A stretch of DNA of 64,000 nt from AC-32 sp963813435 (GCA_963813435.1 CAWEYY010000002.1:62001-126000), one strand, 5' to 3'. Counted from the first letter of the stretch, positions 34,693 to 43,286 are shown. Program-made: numbers and translations. Notes: generated from the letters alone by a model not told the origin.

Positions 34693-35445
34693 CTAACGCT
34701 GGGCGAACGCAGTGGCGACCAGCCAGTCGACGCGGTAGTCGATCCGCTCGGGAAGCTCGCGCTCGGCGAAGGCGAGGCCCTGTTCGTACTCGGCCTTCGA
34801 GATCAGGTCGAACGTCGAGATGTGTCCTTTCCGGATCCGCTCGAGCCCCTCTTCGCGCGTGTGCGAGGCGGTCTGCGAGATGTGGGTCAGACGGACCTCG
34901 GCGAAGCCTGCACCTTCGAGCTCGGCCTCGAGGCCCTCGGCGGTCGGAAAGCGAGCGCGGTCGACCGCCTCCATCGACGGGAAGAACGTGTTCAGCCAGA
35001 AGACGTCGAAGTAGCTCGGGTCGAAGGTCGCCACCGCCAGCCGGCCGTCGGCGGCGAGCACGCGGCGCACTTCGGCGAACGCGACGGGCCGATCGACGAG
35101 ATGGGAGGAGAGCCACATCACGGCCCGCTCGAACCAGCCGTCCTTGAATGGCAAGGACTCGGCGCGTCCTGACTTGAACGTCGCCTCGGGCGCGTTCTGC
35201 CGGGCGACGTCGAGCATCTTCGGCTCAGGGTCGATGCCCCAGACCTTCGCGCGGCCGGCGAGCGCGACCTCGAGCCGGCCCGTCCCGCAGCCCACGTCGA
35301 GCACGCGCCTGCCCTCGAGGTCGGCCTCGCGCTCGACGAGGCGGAAGACCTCCCACCAGTTCTCGTCGACCGGCCGGACCTGGTCGTACGACGCCGCCAG
35401 GCGGCCGAAGTTTGGAATGGTTGTCCGCTCGGATCGACCGGTCAT
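34693..35445 (-). CDS. class I SAM-dependent methyltransferase
   Basis: A Rossmann-fold methyltransferase of about 250 residues. Motif I is VLDVGCGTGRLEVALAG, the acidic residue after strand 2 is in WGIDPEPKML, and motif II/III are in AESLPFKDGWFERAVMWLSSHLVD and LAADGRLAVATFDP. Substrate unknown; the pattern resembles UbiE/COQ5-like enzymes. The ATG at 35445 lies inside the interspersed repeat (copy B) and lacks a Shine-Dalgarno sequence, so the native start may have been altered by that element; the frame remains open to 35490. Confidence 0.85.
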   Translation of the reverse strand: MTGRSERTTIPNFGRLAASYDQVRPVDENWWEVFRLVEREADLEGRRVLDVGCGTGRLEVALAGRAKVWGIDPEPKMLDVARQNAPEATFKSGRAESLPFKDGWFERAVMWLSSHLVDRPVAFAEVRRVLAADGRLAVATFDPSYFDVFWLNTFFPSMEAVDRARFPTAEGLEAELEGAGFAEVRLTHISQTASHTREEGLERIRKGHISTFDLISKAEYEQGLAFAERELPERIDYRVDWLVATAFAQR

Positions 35446-35506
35446 TTCAGACGGATGCGCGGGAGAGCCCGCACATCCTGACGTCGGCATCGCACGCGAT
35501 GCCTCA
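35434..35506 (+). repeat. interspersed two-hairpin repeat, copy B
   Basis: Related to copies at 11452 and 43325. Starts with GACCGGTC; hairpin 1 pairs GGATG with CATCC and GCGGG with CCCGC around AGAG (35453-35478); hairpin 2 is a perfect GGCATCGC AC GCGATGCC. It fills the gap between the DUF2007 stop and the methyltransferase, and contains the apparent methyltransferase ATG. Confidence 0.8.
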
Positions 35507-35512
35507 ACGAAA

Positions 35513-35746
35513 TCAGGCGTCGGAGATGAGATCGTCGGGGTCAGTCAGCGACTCGATCGCGTGCTGGGCGGCCTCGAGCTGCGACTCGGGCACCAGCACC
35601 TTCTGTGGCGCGTCCTCGGTCTCCTGGGGATGGTGCTCGACGGCCGTCTCGAGCTCGGACTGGATCCCGGCCGCGCGCAGGAGCTCCTGGATCTCCTCCG
35701 CCTCGGTGACGTCCTCGGCCAGGGCGACCTGAACCATCCCGGTCAC
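35513..35746 (-). CDS. DUF2007 domain small protein
   Basis: A 77-residue acidic protein with the DUF2007 pattern: VQVALAEDVTEAEEIQELLRAAGIQSEL, then KVLVPESQLEAAQHAIESL. The domain has a beta-alpha-beta fold and is described as a putative signal-transducing protein; the biochemical role is unknown. ATG at 35746 overlaps the rnz stop as ATGA, so it is probably cotranscribed with rnz. Confidence 0.8.
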   Translation of the reverse strand: MTGMVQVALAEDVTEAEEIQELLRAAGIQSELETAVEHHPQETEDAPQKVLVPESQLEAAQHAIESLTDPDDLISDA

Positions 35747-36738
35747 TGGACGACCTCGGGCTCGGGTGCAGGCTCGGGAGCCTCGCGCCGCTGGGCCGCC
35801 CCGCCCTTGACCAGGCGCGGCGAGCCGCGCTCGGCGAACGGCACGTCGATCACGTCGAAATCCTTGGGCACCACGGTGTCAGGGAAGATCGTACGCGCCT
35901 CGCGGGCCATCTCGGGCCCGAAGTAGCGGTTGGAGAGGTGGGTCAGCGCCAGCAGGCCGACTCCGGCCTCGAGCGCGATCTCGGCGGCCTCGAGCGCCGT
36001 CGAGTGAGCGGTCTCCTGCGCCCGCTCGCGCTCCTCGTCCATGAACGTCGCCTCGTGGACGAGCACCTCCGCCCCGCGCGCCGCCTCGACGACCGTCTGT
36101 GAGGCCGCGGTGTCGCCCGTGAGGACGACCTTGCGCCCTGCACGCTCCGGCCCGAGCACGTCATCCGGCCGAACGGTGCGCCCGCCCGGGAGGTCGACCG
36201 CCTCGCCCGTCTGGAGGCGCCCTCGCTCGGGCCCGGCGGGCACGCCGAGCTCGTCGGCGGTGTCGACGTCGAACCGCCCCGGCCGCGGATGCTCGGCCAG
36301 CGCAAAGCCGAGCGACTCGACCCGATGCGCCACCGGGAAGGTCGTCAGGTCGTAGCCATCCCGCGCGAGGACGTCGCCCGCGCGCAGCTCGACCAGCTCG
36401 ACGGGGTACGTCAGCTTCCCGAAGACCCGCCGCAGCGCACCGACGAGGTCCTTGAGGCCGCGCGGCCCGTAGATCGTCAGCGGGGCGTCGCGCCCTCGCA
36501 GCGCGAACGTCTTCAGCATCCCGGGGAGCCCGAGGTAGTGGTCGGCGTGATAGTGGGTGAAGAAGACCTCCTGCAGCTCGATCAGGCCGACCGAGGAGCG
36601 CAGCAGCTGGCGCTGCGTGCCCTCGCCGCAGTCGAACAGCAGCCGCTCGCCGCCACGCCGCACGAGCAGCGAGGAAGGCGCCCGCTGGGCGCTCGGTACC
36701 GAGCCCGAAGTCCCGACGAAGACGAGGTCCAGATCCAC
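35743..36738 (-). CDS. rnz: ribonuclease Z
   Basis: Metallo-beta-lactamase-fold endonuclease that matures tRNA 3' ends lacking encoded CCA, as both tRNAs here do. The zinc motif is FFTHYHADHYLGLPGML (usually THLHGDH), with LTGDTAASQTVVEAARGAEVLVHEATF and the final His in LALTHLSNRY. The flexible-arm exosite region is in the middle. Length 331 includes a Pro/Glu-rich C-terminal tail of about 20 residues. GTG start 6 bases after TAGACT suggests a leaderless mRNA. Confidence 0.93.
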   Translation of the reverse strand: MDLDLVFVGTSGSVPSAQRAPSSLLVRRGGERLLFDCGEGTQRQLLRSSVGLIELQEVFFTHYHADHYLGLPGMLKTFALRGRDAPLTIYGPRGLKDLVGALRRVFGKLTYPVELVELRAGDVLARDGYDLTTFPVAHRVESLGFALAEHPRPGRFDVDTADELGVPAGPERGRLQTGEAVDLPGGRTVRPDDVLGPERAGRKVVLTGDTAASQTVVEAARGAEVLVHEATFMDEERERAQETAHSTALEAAEIALEAGVGLLALTHLSNRYFGPEMAREARTIFPDTVVPKDFDVIDVPFAERGSPRLVKGGAAQRREAPEPAPEPEVVQ

Positions 36739-36813
36739 GCGAGCAGTCTAGTTTCGCCTGCCTCAAGCGGTTTCGCCTCACAACCGATACCGGAAGAGGT
36801 ACTGAGGCCCGTC

Positions 36814-37785
36814 ATGCGACTGCTGACGTCGAAGAACGAGAACCTGCGCGATGCGACCGAGCGGTCGCTGACGCTTCTGCGCGTCTTCCTCGCCGCGAGC
36901 GCGCTGATCCTCGCGGTCGGGCGATCGTGCTCAGCACCGTCCTCACGCGCACGCTGACCGAGCAGTCGGTGGCGGATCACCGCGAGAGCGAGACCAAGTA
37001 CGTGGACGGCGTTCTCCGCTCGGCGCTCGTCCACGACGACAGGCTTCGCGTTGACCCCCAGGTCTCGTCGCTGCTCCTCGCGCTGCTCGTCCGCGGAGCC
37101 TCCAGCACGCTTCGCCGCCAGACGCGCGAGCTGAAGGACCGGTCGCGCGCCCTGATGGACTCCTACCAGCAGCTCGAGGAGAGCTCGCAGGCGGCGATCG
37201 AGAGCCTGAACGCCACCGTCGAGGCGAAGGATCCCAACACCGGCGGCCACTCGATCCGCGTGCAGCGTGTCGCGGTCGTCCTCGGCGAGGAGCTCGGCCT
37301 GTCCCCCGCGGCTCGACGCGCTCCGCTTCGGCGCGCTCTTCCACGACATCGGGAAGATCGCCGTGCCCGACGCGATTCTCCTCAAGCCCGAGGAGCTGAA
37401 CTACTGGGAGAACGCGCAGATGAAGACCCACCCGGCAGAGGGCGCGCGCATCGTCGGCAAGTTCGGCCGGCTCAAGGATGCAGTGCCGCTCATCCGCCAC
37501 CACCACGAGCGCTGGGACGGCGAGGGCTACCCGGACGGCGTAGCCGGCGAGGACATCCCGTTCGAGGCCGCGATCACCGGGCTCGCCGAGGCCTGGGACG
37601 CGATGACGACCGAGCGTCCGTACCGCCACGCGCTGACCGCCGAGCAGGCCCTGGCCGAGATCCGCGCAGGGTCCGGCACCCAGTTCTCCCCCGAGGTCGT
37701 CGACGCGTTCTTCCGGGCCGCGGCTCACCGGCCGGACGACCTCGGCCTCGACGGGCCGGCGACGGCGTTTCTCAGCGCCGGCTAG
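36814..37785 (+). pseudogene. HD-GYP domain phosphodiesterase, two frameshifts and an apparent internal loss
   Basis: HD-GYP proteins hydrolyse cyclic di-GMP. The C-terminal domain is clear: LNATVEAKDPNTGGHSIRVQRVAV, GALFHDIGKIAVPDAIL, THPAEGARIVGKF and HHHERWDGEGYPDGVAGEDIP. The reading frame breaks at about 36919 (one base missing; joins a TM segment to LSTVLTRTLTEQS) and in the C5 run at 37303-37307 (one extra C). Between residues ~70 and 85 the text jumps from a sensor-like segment into a truncated second TM (SLLLALLVRGAS), so most of an extracellular sensor seems missing. The usual VADAYDAM reads LAEAWDAM. Sequencing error and decay are both possible. Confidence 0.75.
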
Positions 37786-37805
37786 CCGCCGTTAGGCTTC
37801 GCCGC

Positions 37806-38264
37806 GTGGAGGGCGGCACGGTCCGGGAGCTCCTGCGGCGCGAGTTGGTCGCGGAGGAGTACGAGGAGATCCGGGAGCTCTGGAAGCGCCACTCGATCGC
37901 CGAGGACAACCGCGACCTCCCGGGCCTGATCTCGACGCTGACCGACGACTGCATCTACGAGCTCGTCCAGACGGGTACGCGCTGGGAGGGCCACGAGGGC
38001 GCGGCGCGGTTCTACATGGGGCTGCTCGGCGCCTTCCCCGACATCGACTTCCGGCTGACCGACATCGTGATCGGGCCGCAGGGCGTCTGCGAGGAAGCCG
38101 ACGTGACTGCGACGCACCAGGGCGAGTGGCTGGGCATCCCGCCGTCGAACGAGCGCCTTGCCTGGAAGGTCGTGATCTTCTTTCCATGGGACCCGGCCCG
38201 GAGGCTCTTCCGGGGCGAGAAGGTCTACACCGCAGGCCTCCCTCTCCCCGACGTCGAGGCCTAG
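37806..38264 (+). CDS. SnoaL-like (NTF2-fold) protein
   Basis: A 152-residue NTF2-like fold protein. Helix EYEEIRELWKRHSIAEDNRDLPGLISTLTDDCIYEL, then WEGHEGAARFYMGLLGAFPDIDFRLTDIVI and strands DVTATHQGEWLG and KVVIFFPWDP, match SnoaL-like ester cyclase or hydroxylase-type proteins. Catalytic role cannot be assigned. The GTG at 37806 is 7 bases after TAGGCT, consistent with a leaderless transcript. It follows the broken HD-GYP gene by 20 bases. Confidence 0.8.
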   Translation: MEGGTVRELLRRELVAEEYEEIRELWKRHSIAEDNRDLPGLISTLTDDCIYELVQTGTRWEGHEGAARFYMGLLGAFPDIDFRLTDIVIGPQGVCEEADVTATHQGEWLGIPPSNERLAWKVVIFFPWDPARRLFRGEKVYTAGLPLPDVEA

Positions 38265-38500
38265 GGAAGCAGGAGCCGCTCACCCGGACGGATCAGCGTG
38301 GCGCCGAGGTGGTTCTCGCGCTGGATCTTCCAGATGCCGTCGCGAGGATCGCCCGCGTAGTGCGTGACGGCGATCGACCAGAGCGTGTCGCCCGGCTTGA
38401 CGGTGTAGCGGTGCGCGTGCCCTGCGCCCTGCGACGCGCGGGCCACGAACGCCCAGGCCACGAGGACGAGGAGTGCAATGAGGAGTGCCTTGCCGAACAT
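38261..38500 (-). CDS. membrane-anchored LysM protein, probable SOS-induced division inhibitor (YneA/ChiZ-like)
   Basis: A 79-residue protein: one N-terminal TM helix (KALLIALLVLVAWAFVA), a short linker and a single LysM peptidoglycan-binding domain (YTVKPGDTLWSIAVTHYAGDPRDGIWKIQREN to LIRPGERLLLP). This size and order match B. subtilis YneA and mycobacterial Rv2719c/ChiZ, SOS-induced inhibitors of division usually beside lexA. The promoter contains two LexA-type boxes and the ATG lies inside one of them. lexA itself is not in this window. The SOS role is inferred from promoter and architecture. Confidence 0.82.
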   Translation of the reverse strand: MFGKALLIALLVLVAWAFVARASQGAGHAHRYTVKPGDTLWSIAVTHYAGDPRDGIWKIQRENHLGATLIRPGERLLLP

Positions 38501-38538
38501 ATGTTCGCCATACTAGAGCGAACGCGTGTTCGTGTCAA
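38494..38538 (-). promoter_or_regulatory. strong promoter with two LexA-type boxes for the LysM gene
   Basis: TTGACA (38533-38538), 17-base spacer, TAGTAT (38510-38515). Box 1, CGAACACGCGTTCG (38519-38532), fills the spacer; box 2, CGAACATATGTTCG (38494-38507), spans the start codon. Both are perfect CGAAC-N4-GTTCG palindromes like the Gram-positive LexA/DinR consensus. The ATG is 9 bases after the -10 element, so the mRNA would be leaderless. The -35 overlaps the stop codon of the aminopeptidase gene. Confidence 0.85.
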
Positions 38539-39656
38539 GCCGACGCTGCTGTCTCCAGGAAGCGGCCGGCCCGCCACACGGGCTCGCCGTCGGCGTAGAT
38601 CTCCCCTTCGGTGCGGAGATCGCACACGAGATCCCAGTGGAGCGCGGACTCGTTGCGCCCGCCCAGCTCCTTGAACGCCGCCCCGAGCGCGACGTGGACC
38701 GTCCCGCCGATCTTCTCGTCGAAGAGGGTGTTGCTCGTGAACTCGTCGATCTCGTAGTTCATCCCGAACGCGAGCTCGCCGAGCCTCCGGGCGCCGTCGT
38801 CGAGGTCGAGCAGCGCGTCGAGGAACGAGCCTCCCCGCACGGCCTCGGCCGCGACGACCTCGCCGCCCTCGAAGCTGAGGCGGATGTCGTCGACCTCGCG
38901 CCCCTGGAAGAGCGCCGGGAACGTGAAGCGGATGTGACCTTCGGTCTCCGACTCGACGGGGCTCGTGTACACCTCGCCGTCGGGCATGTTGTAGCGCCCG
39001 TCGGCGACCTCCCACGCGCGTCCCTCGACGACGACGCGGAGATCGGTGTCCGGGCCGACGATCCGCAGCTCGCGTGTGCGGCCGAGCTGGCCGGCCCGCC
39101 GCAGCAGCTCCTCGCGGGTGGCAAGCCAGTGGGCCACCGGGTCCCCGTCCTGCTCGACGTGGCACGCGCGGTAGACGAAGCGCTCGTAGTCCCGCATCGA
39201 CATGCCCGCGTCCTGGGCGTGTGCGGGAGTCGGGAAGAGCACCCCGCACCAGCGCAGCTCGTGCGCCGCGATCCGCGCCCAGCGCCGGTTGGTCAGCTCG
39301 CGGGTCGCCGCGATCAGCCGCTGGTGCCGCTCGGGGGGCGCGCTGCTCAGCGCGCGCGTGTTCTCCTCGGCCCAGATCGTCACGATCGCGTCGACGAGGT
39401 CGATCTCCTTCTCCGCGACCGGCGAGACAAACTCGAGCTGCTCCTCCGTGCCCTCGCGGACCAGGACCTCCGTCAGCTCCTCGAGCTCGACGTTCACGTA
39501 TGGGAAGGCGCCGACGTGCAACGCGGCGCGGTACAGCTCCGTCGCGAGCGGGATGGCCACCGCAGGCGTGTCGATGCGCAGGACCTTGCCGGGCTGCAGC
39601 TCGAGCGAGTAGCCCGCGATCAGCTCAGACAGGCGCGCGAGGCGCGGATCCGTCAT
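38535..39656 (-). CDS. M29 family aminopeptidase (thermophilic aminopeptidase type)
   Basis: A metallo-aminopeptidase of the AmpS/AmpT family, removing N-terminal residues from peptides. Typical text is LRIDTPAVAIPLATELYRAALHVGAFPYV, RWCGVLFPTPAHAQDAGMS, YNMPDGEVYTSPVESETEGHIRFTFP, and the metal-ligand-rich ELAFGMNYEIDEFTSNTLFDEKIGGTVHVALG and ALHWDLVCDLR. Length 373 is near normal. ATG at 39656 overlaps the preceding gene's stop as ATGA, so it belongs to the dgcA-dgcN-glycosidase operon. Confidence 0.9.
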   Translation of the reverse strand: MTDPRLARLSELIAGYSLELQPGKVLRIDTPAVAIPLATELYRAALHVGAFPYVNVELEELTEVLVREGTEEQLEFVSPVAEKEIDLVDAIVTIWAEENTRALSSAPPERHQRLIAATRELTNRRWARIAAHELRWCGVLFPTPAHAQDAGMSMRDYERFVYRACHVEQDGDPVAHWLATREELLRRAGQLGRTRELRIVGPDTDLRVVVEGRAWEVADGRYNMPDGEVYTSPVESETEGHIRFTFPALFQGREVDDIRLSFEGGEVVAAEAVRGGSFLDALLDLDDGARRLGELAFGMNYEIDEFTSNTLFDEKIGGTVHVALGAAFKELGGRNESALHWDLVCDLRTEGEIYADGEPVWRAGRFLETAASA

Positions 39657-41239
39657 CTGGCGCTCACGCGGAAGCGGGAGCTGACGACAACGGCGACGCG
39701 GGAGGGATTCATCGTCGCCTGCATCCTGATCGCGAAAACGTACCGCCCCTTCTTCAGCTTGCGCTTGGGGAAGGCGACAACGCGGTTCTTCGCCTTGATC
39801 AGCCCGGCCGTCGAGAGGAGCGCCCTCGGGTTGCTGCGGACGAGCCGCGAGGCGATCGTGCGCTTCGTCGTCCCGGCCGGGAAGATCCCCGCCCGGAAGA
39901 CGGCCTCCTCCTTCGCGCCCGCGGTGAAACTCCATTTCGTGGTCCGCGTCGTGCGCTTGCGCTTCAGGTCGCCGAAGATGACCCGCGGCGCGACGATCCC
40001 CGCGGCGTGCGTCCAGCCGACGAGGGTGTCGCGGCAGTTACCGTCGGTGTCCGCGATCACCTGCTTGACCGTGCTGTACGACGGCCGGTGCGACCCGTCG
40101 ATCCGCTCGAGCCCGCTCTGCCAGCGCGAGAGCATCGGCTCGTCGAGAAGCAGGAAGAAGCTGAGCGAGCTGACGGTCGGGTCACATTCGGCGGCCGTGA
40201 TCGCGTCGCTGTAGTAGCCGGCCTGCGTCGCCTCGTCGATCGTCGGGACCGTCTCGGTGCCCGTGTAGAGGCTCGCGAGGGCCGGCATGATCGCTGCCTG
40301 CCAGCCGATCTCGTCGAGCTCGAGCTTGAGGGGCGGCGTGAACGACTGGACGCCGGTCTCGGCGAACGTCGGCTGCGCGGTCCCGTGGAACGCGTCCCAG
40401 ACGGCCTGCTTGATCCGGTCGAGGTTCGCGAGCCCCGCGTTCGGCCACGCGTAGCCGACGAAGGGCGGGTCGGTGTTCTTGAGCGGGTACGGATGGAACG
40501 CGAGCTCGTCCATCAGCGGCTTCGTCCGGCCGCTCGCACGATAGGCCTGGCCGAGCTCGTGCATGAAGCGGACCGGGGAGCGCGAGATGTTGCTCTTGGC
40601 GTTCGGGTTGTCGTTCCCGCGCGGCGAGAGCCCGACACCGATCACCTGGATCGTCGGGTTGACCGACTTCAGCGCGTCGTACGACTTCGCCAGCACCGTC
40701 TCGTAGGCCGCGGCCGAGACCGGCTTGCCGGCCGGGTTGTACTGCGGGAGCCAGAACACGGGCTGGTTCGGCTCGTTGCCGATCACGTAGTCCTTCACCT
40801 GCGGGAACGCCTGGGCGACCTGCGCGACGAAGGCCGCGAACTCGCTCGGCGCCGAGCGCGACGCGGTCAGCGCGATCGCCGTCTTCGGCGCGATCGCGAA
40901 CACGACGCGCACACCGGCTGTCTGCGCCTTCGGCAGCCAGGCCTCGAGCGCCGTCTTCCCGCTGATCACATTCGGGCTCGCCGGGTCCCAGAAGATCGAG
41001 ACGCGGTTCTGCGAGAGACCGATGTCGGTCAGCGACGCGAAGAAGGTCGTCGGGTTGTCGCGGCCGCGGTCCTCGCTGACCCCGATCGAGAGCGCGCCCT
41101 GGGCGGCACCGGCAAGCGCCAGCGTCGCGCACGCCAGCGCGAACAGGCAAGCAATCCTCGTTGTCGTCTCTCCTCGCGTGATCTGACCCCTTCCTAGCCT
41201 TGCACGTCCGGCGGAGGACGTGCGCCGGAGATTCGTCAT
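39653..41239 (-). CDS. secreted glycoside hydrolase-like protein
   Basis: An exported protein of about 528 residues. After a long basic N-region comes a hydrophobic signal (IACLFALACATLALAGAAQG) then a TIM-barrel-like domain with VVFAIAPKTAIAL, KDYVIGNEPNQPVFW (the NEP motif of clan GH-A acid/base), MDELAFHPYPL and FAETGVQSF (candidate nucleophile Glu). The C-terminal ~150 residues form a beta-rich, Lys/Arg-rich domain. Specific substrate unknown. The ATG at 41239 overlaps the dgcN stop, but no ribosome-binding site is seen, so the true start may be nearer the signal peptide. Confidence 0.75.
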   Translation of the reverse strand: MTNLRRTSSAGRARLGRGQITRGETTTRIACLFALACATLALAGAAQGALSIGVSEDRGRDNPTTFFASLTDIGLSQNRVSIFWDPASPNVISGKTALEAWLPKAQTAGVRVVFAIAPKTAIALTASRSAPSEFAAFVAQVAQAFPQVKDYVIGNEPNQPVFWLPQYNPAGKPVSAAAYETVLAKSYDALKSVNPTIQVIGVGLSPRGNDNPNAKSNISRSPVRFMHELGQAYRASGRTKPLMDELAFHPYPLKNTDPPFVGYAWPNAGLANLDRIKQAVWDAFHGTAQPTFAETGVQSFTPPLKLELDEIGWQAAIMPALASLYTGTETVPTIDEATQAGYYSDAITAAECDPTVSSLSFFLLLDEPMLSRWQSGLERIDGSHRPSYSTVKQVIADTDGNCRDTLVGWTHAAGIVAPRVIFGDLKRKRTTRTTKWSFTAGAKEEAVFRAGIFPAGTTKRTIASRLVRSNPRALLSTAGLIKAKNRVVAFPKRKLKKGRYVFAIRMQATMNPSRVAVVVSSRFRVSAR

Positions 41240-42279
41240 CGGGCGCCGTCTGCCTGCACGGCCAGCAGCGCGTCCAGGAGCGGCCCGGCGCCGAACCGTA
41301 CCGGGTCGCCCGCCGGTAGGCCAGTCTCCCCGGCGGTCTCGGCGATCGCCTGGCGCGCCTCGTCCTCGTCGAGGTGCGCGGTGTTGAGCGCGATGCACGC
41401 GACTCGTGCGGGCCGGAGCGGCAGTGAGATCCGCTCGTGCAGATCGACGAGCTCGGGCAGGCTCGGGAGCGGGTGTCCGGGATAGCCCTCGATCTCGGTG
41501 GCCCCCGCGCGGTGGCAGAGCACGAACGCGTGCGGCGCCGAGCCGTGGATCAGCCCGAGCGTGACGCCCGAGTACGCCGGGTGCGAGAGCGAGCCCTGGC
41601 CCTCGACGAACAGGAGCTCTCCCCCGCGCCGGTGGCCCTCGACCACGAGCCGCTCCGCCGCGCCCGCGAGGAAGTCGGAGACGACCGCGTCGACCGCGAT
41701 CCCCCAGCCGGCGATCGCAATCCCCGTCTGGCCGGTCGGGACGAAGACCGAGCCGAGGCCCCGGCGGCGAGCCTCGAGGTCGAGCTCGAGGGCGACGGTC
41801 TTCTTGCCGATCGCGCAGTCGGAGCCGACCGTGAGCGCGATCCAGGCGGGGATCTCCAGGTTCTCGCCGGTCGGGACGTTGAGGTCAGCCGGCGGCCTGC
41901 GCAGGTCGCGGAGCTCCACCCCCCGCGCCGCCGCGAGCCCGGCCAGCTCGGGATCGTCGGCGAGGAACTCGTGCAGGCCGTTCTCGACGTCGAGGCCTGC
42001 CTCGATGCACGCCTTCAGCAGCTCGCGCCAGGCCGGCGGGAAGCGGCCGCCCTGGGTGGCCACGCCGACGAGCGCGGTCGTCGGCTCGTAGGGCAGCGCC
42101 TCCTCGACGGTCGCCACGATCGGGATCCCGTCGTGGGTCTCGCCCGGCCGCGTCGAGTCGAGGAGCGCGACCGTCGGGTGCGGCCCGTAGCGGATCACGC
42201 CGCGGGCGGTCTTCCCGTAGTGCGCGTCGCCAGAGCGACCCTCGGCCAGGATCAGGTACCGCTTCGAGGCGTCGCTCAC
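41236..42279 (-). CDS. dgcN: D-glutamate N-acetyltransferase DgcN (DUF1611)
   Basis: DUF1611 protein; DgcN enzymes acetylate D-glutamate so that DgcA can racemise it. The N-terminal Rossmann-like part (RYLILAEGRSGDAHYGKTARGVIRYG) is followed by a P-loop region LTVGSDCAIGKKTVALELD, SVFVPTGQTGIAIAGWG, VVSDFLAGAAERLV and LLFVEGQGSLSHPAYSGVTLGLIHG, all typical. Length 347 is normal. The GTG at 42279 overlaps the dgcA stop as GTGA; the two genes form the usual pair. Confidence 0.88.
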   Translation of the reverse strand: MSDASKRYLILAEGRSGDAHYGKTARGVIRYGPHPTVALLDSTRPGETHDGIPIVATVEEALPYEPTTALVGVATQGGRFPPAWRELLKACIEAGLDVENGLHEFLADDPELAGLAAARGVELRDLRRPPADLNVPTGENLEIPAWIALTVGSDCAIGKKTVALELDLEARRRGLGSVFVPTGQTGIAIAGWGIAVDAVVSDFLAGAAERLVVEGHRRGGELLFVEGQGSLSHPAYSGVTLGLIHGSAPHAFVLCHRAGATEIEGYPGHPLPSLPELVDLHERISLPLRPARVACIALNTAHLDEDEARQAIAETAGETGLPAGDPVRFGAGPLLDALLAVQADGAR

Positions 42280-43286
42280 GCGGGCTTGACGCCGAGGCCC
42301 GGCTCGAGCGATGGCAGCTGGACGCCGTCGACGAGCTCGATGCCCGGCCAGGGGTCCGCGACCAGGAGCAGGTTGCCGTCGAGGTCGACGTGGTCGAAGA
42401 GACTCGCCACCTGTGCGCCCGCTGCGACGGCCAGGCCCGACTCGTTCATGCAGCCGAGCATCAGGCCGAGCCCGAGCGCGCGGCCCGCGTGGGCCATCCG
42501 AACCGCCTCGCGGATGCCACCCGACTTCGCGAGCTTGACCGTCAGCCCGTGGGCTCGCTCGGCGCACCCGGCCACGTCTGCCAGCGTCATGCAGTCCTCG
42601 TCGACGTAGATGGGCAGCGGCGAGCGCTGCTTCAGCTCGGGCCCGTCGGGCGAGCCGGCCGGCAGCGGCTGTTCGCAGTACTCGACCCCGAGCTCCTTCA
42701 GCTCGGGCAGCGCCTCGAGGGCTTCGTCCAGCGACCAGTACTCGTTGACGTCCACCTGCAGCGGCACGTCAGAGACGCTGCGCACCGCGCGCACGCGCTC
42801 GACGTCCAGCCCGTCGCCGCCGCCGAGCTTGAGCTTGAGACGCTTGAAGCGCCCGCGCACCTTCTCGGCCCGCCGCGCCATGTCGTCCGGATCGCCGAGC
42901 CAGATCGTCCACGAGGTCGGCGGGCCTGCGCGCTCGAGACCGAGCAGCTTCCACACCGGGAGCCCGGCCAGCTTTCCGCAGAGGTCGTGCAGCGCCGCGT
43001 CGAGCGCAGCCTTGGCCGCCTGCTCGCCCGGCCGCTCACCCAGCCGCGCCTCGATCGCCTCCAGCGCGAACGGGTCGTCGCCGAGCAGCTCCCCCGCCGA
43101 CTCGAGAAACGCGACCGCCGAGGCCGCGGACTCCTCGTAGCGGTCGATAGGGTTCGCCTCGCCGAAGCCGCTCATCCCGTCGCGCCGGACCTCGACGGTC
43201 ACGACCTCCGCCTCGTCGGAGGCTCCGCGCGAGATGACGAACGTCTCCGCCATTCGCAGCGTCGCGGTCCGGGCCTCGAGCTCCAC
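42276..43286 (-). CDS. dgcA: N-acetyl-D-glutamate racemase DgcA / dipeptide epimerase family
   Basis: Enolase-superfamily enzyme of the muconate lactonising subgroup. Catalytic Lys in KRLKLKLGGGDG, Mg ligands in LQVDVNEYWS, EQPLP and YVDEDC, and the second base in TVKLAKSGGI are visible. By sequence alone it could be an L-Ala-D/L-Glu epimerase; pairing with dgcN favours N-acetyl-D-glutamate racemase. GTG at 43286 is preferred (TAAGGT 7 bases upstream) over a TTG at 43319. Length 336. Confidence 0.87.
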   Translation of the reverse strand: MELEARTATLRMAETFVISRGASDEAEVVTVEVRRDGMSGFGEANPIDRYEESAASAVAFLESAGELLGDDPFALEAIEARLGERPGEQAAKAALDAALHDLCGKLAGLPVWKLLGLERAGPPTSWTIWLGDPDDMARRAEKVRGRFKRLKLKLGGGDGLDVERVRAVRSVSDVPLQVDVNEYWSLDEALEALPELKELGVEYCEQPLPAGSPDGPELKQRSPLPIYVDEDCMTLADVAGCAERAHGLTVKLAKSGGIREAVRMAHAGRALGLGLMLGCMNESGLAVAAGAQVASLFDHVDLDGNLLLVADPWPGIELVDGVQLPSLEPGLGVKPA

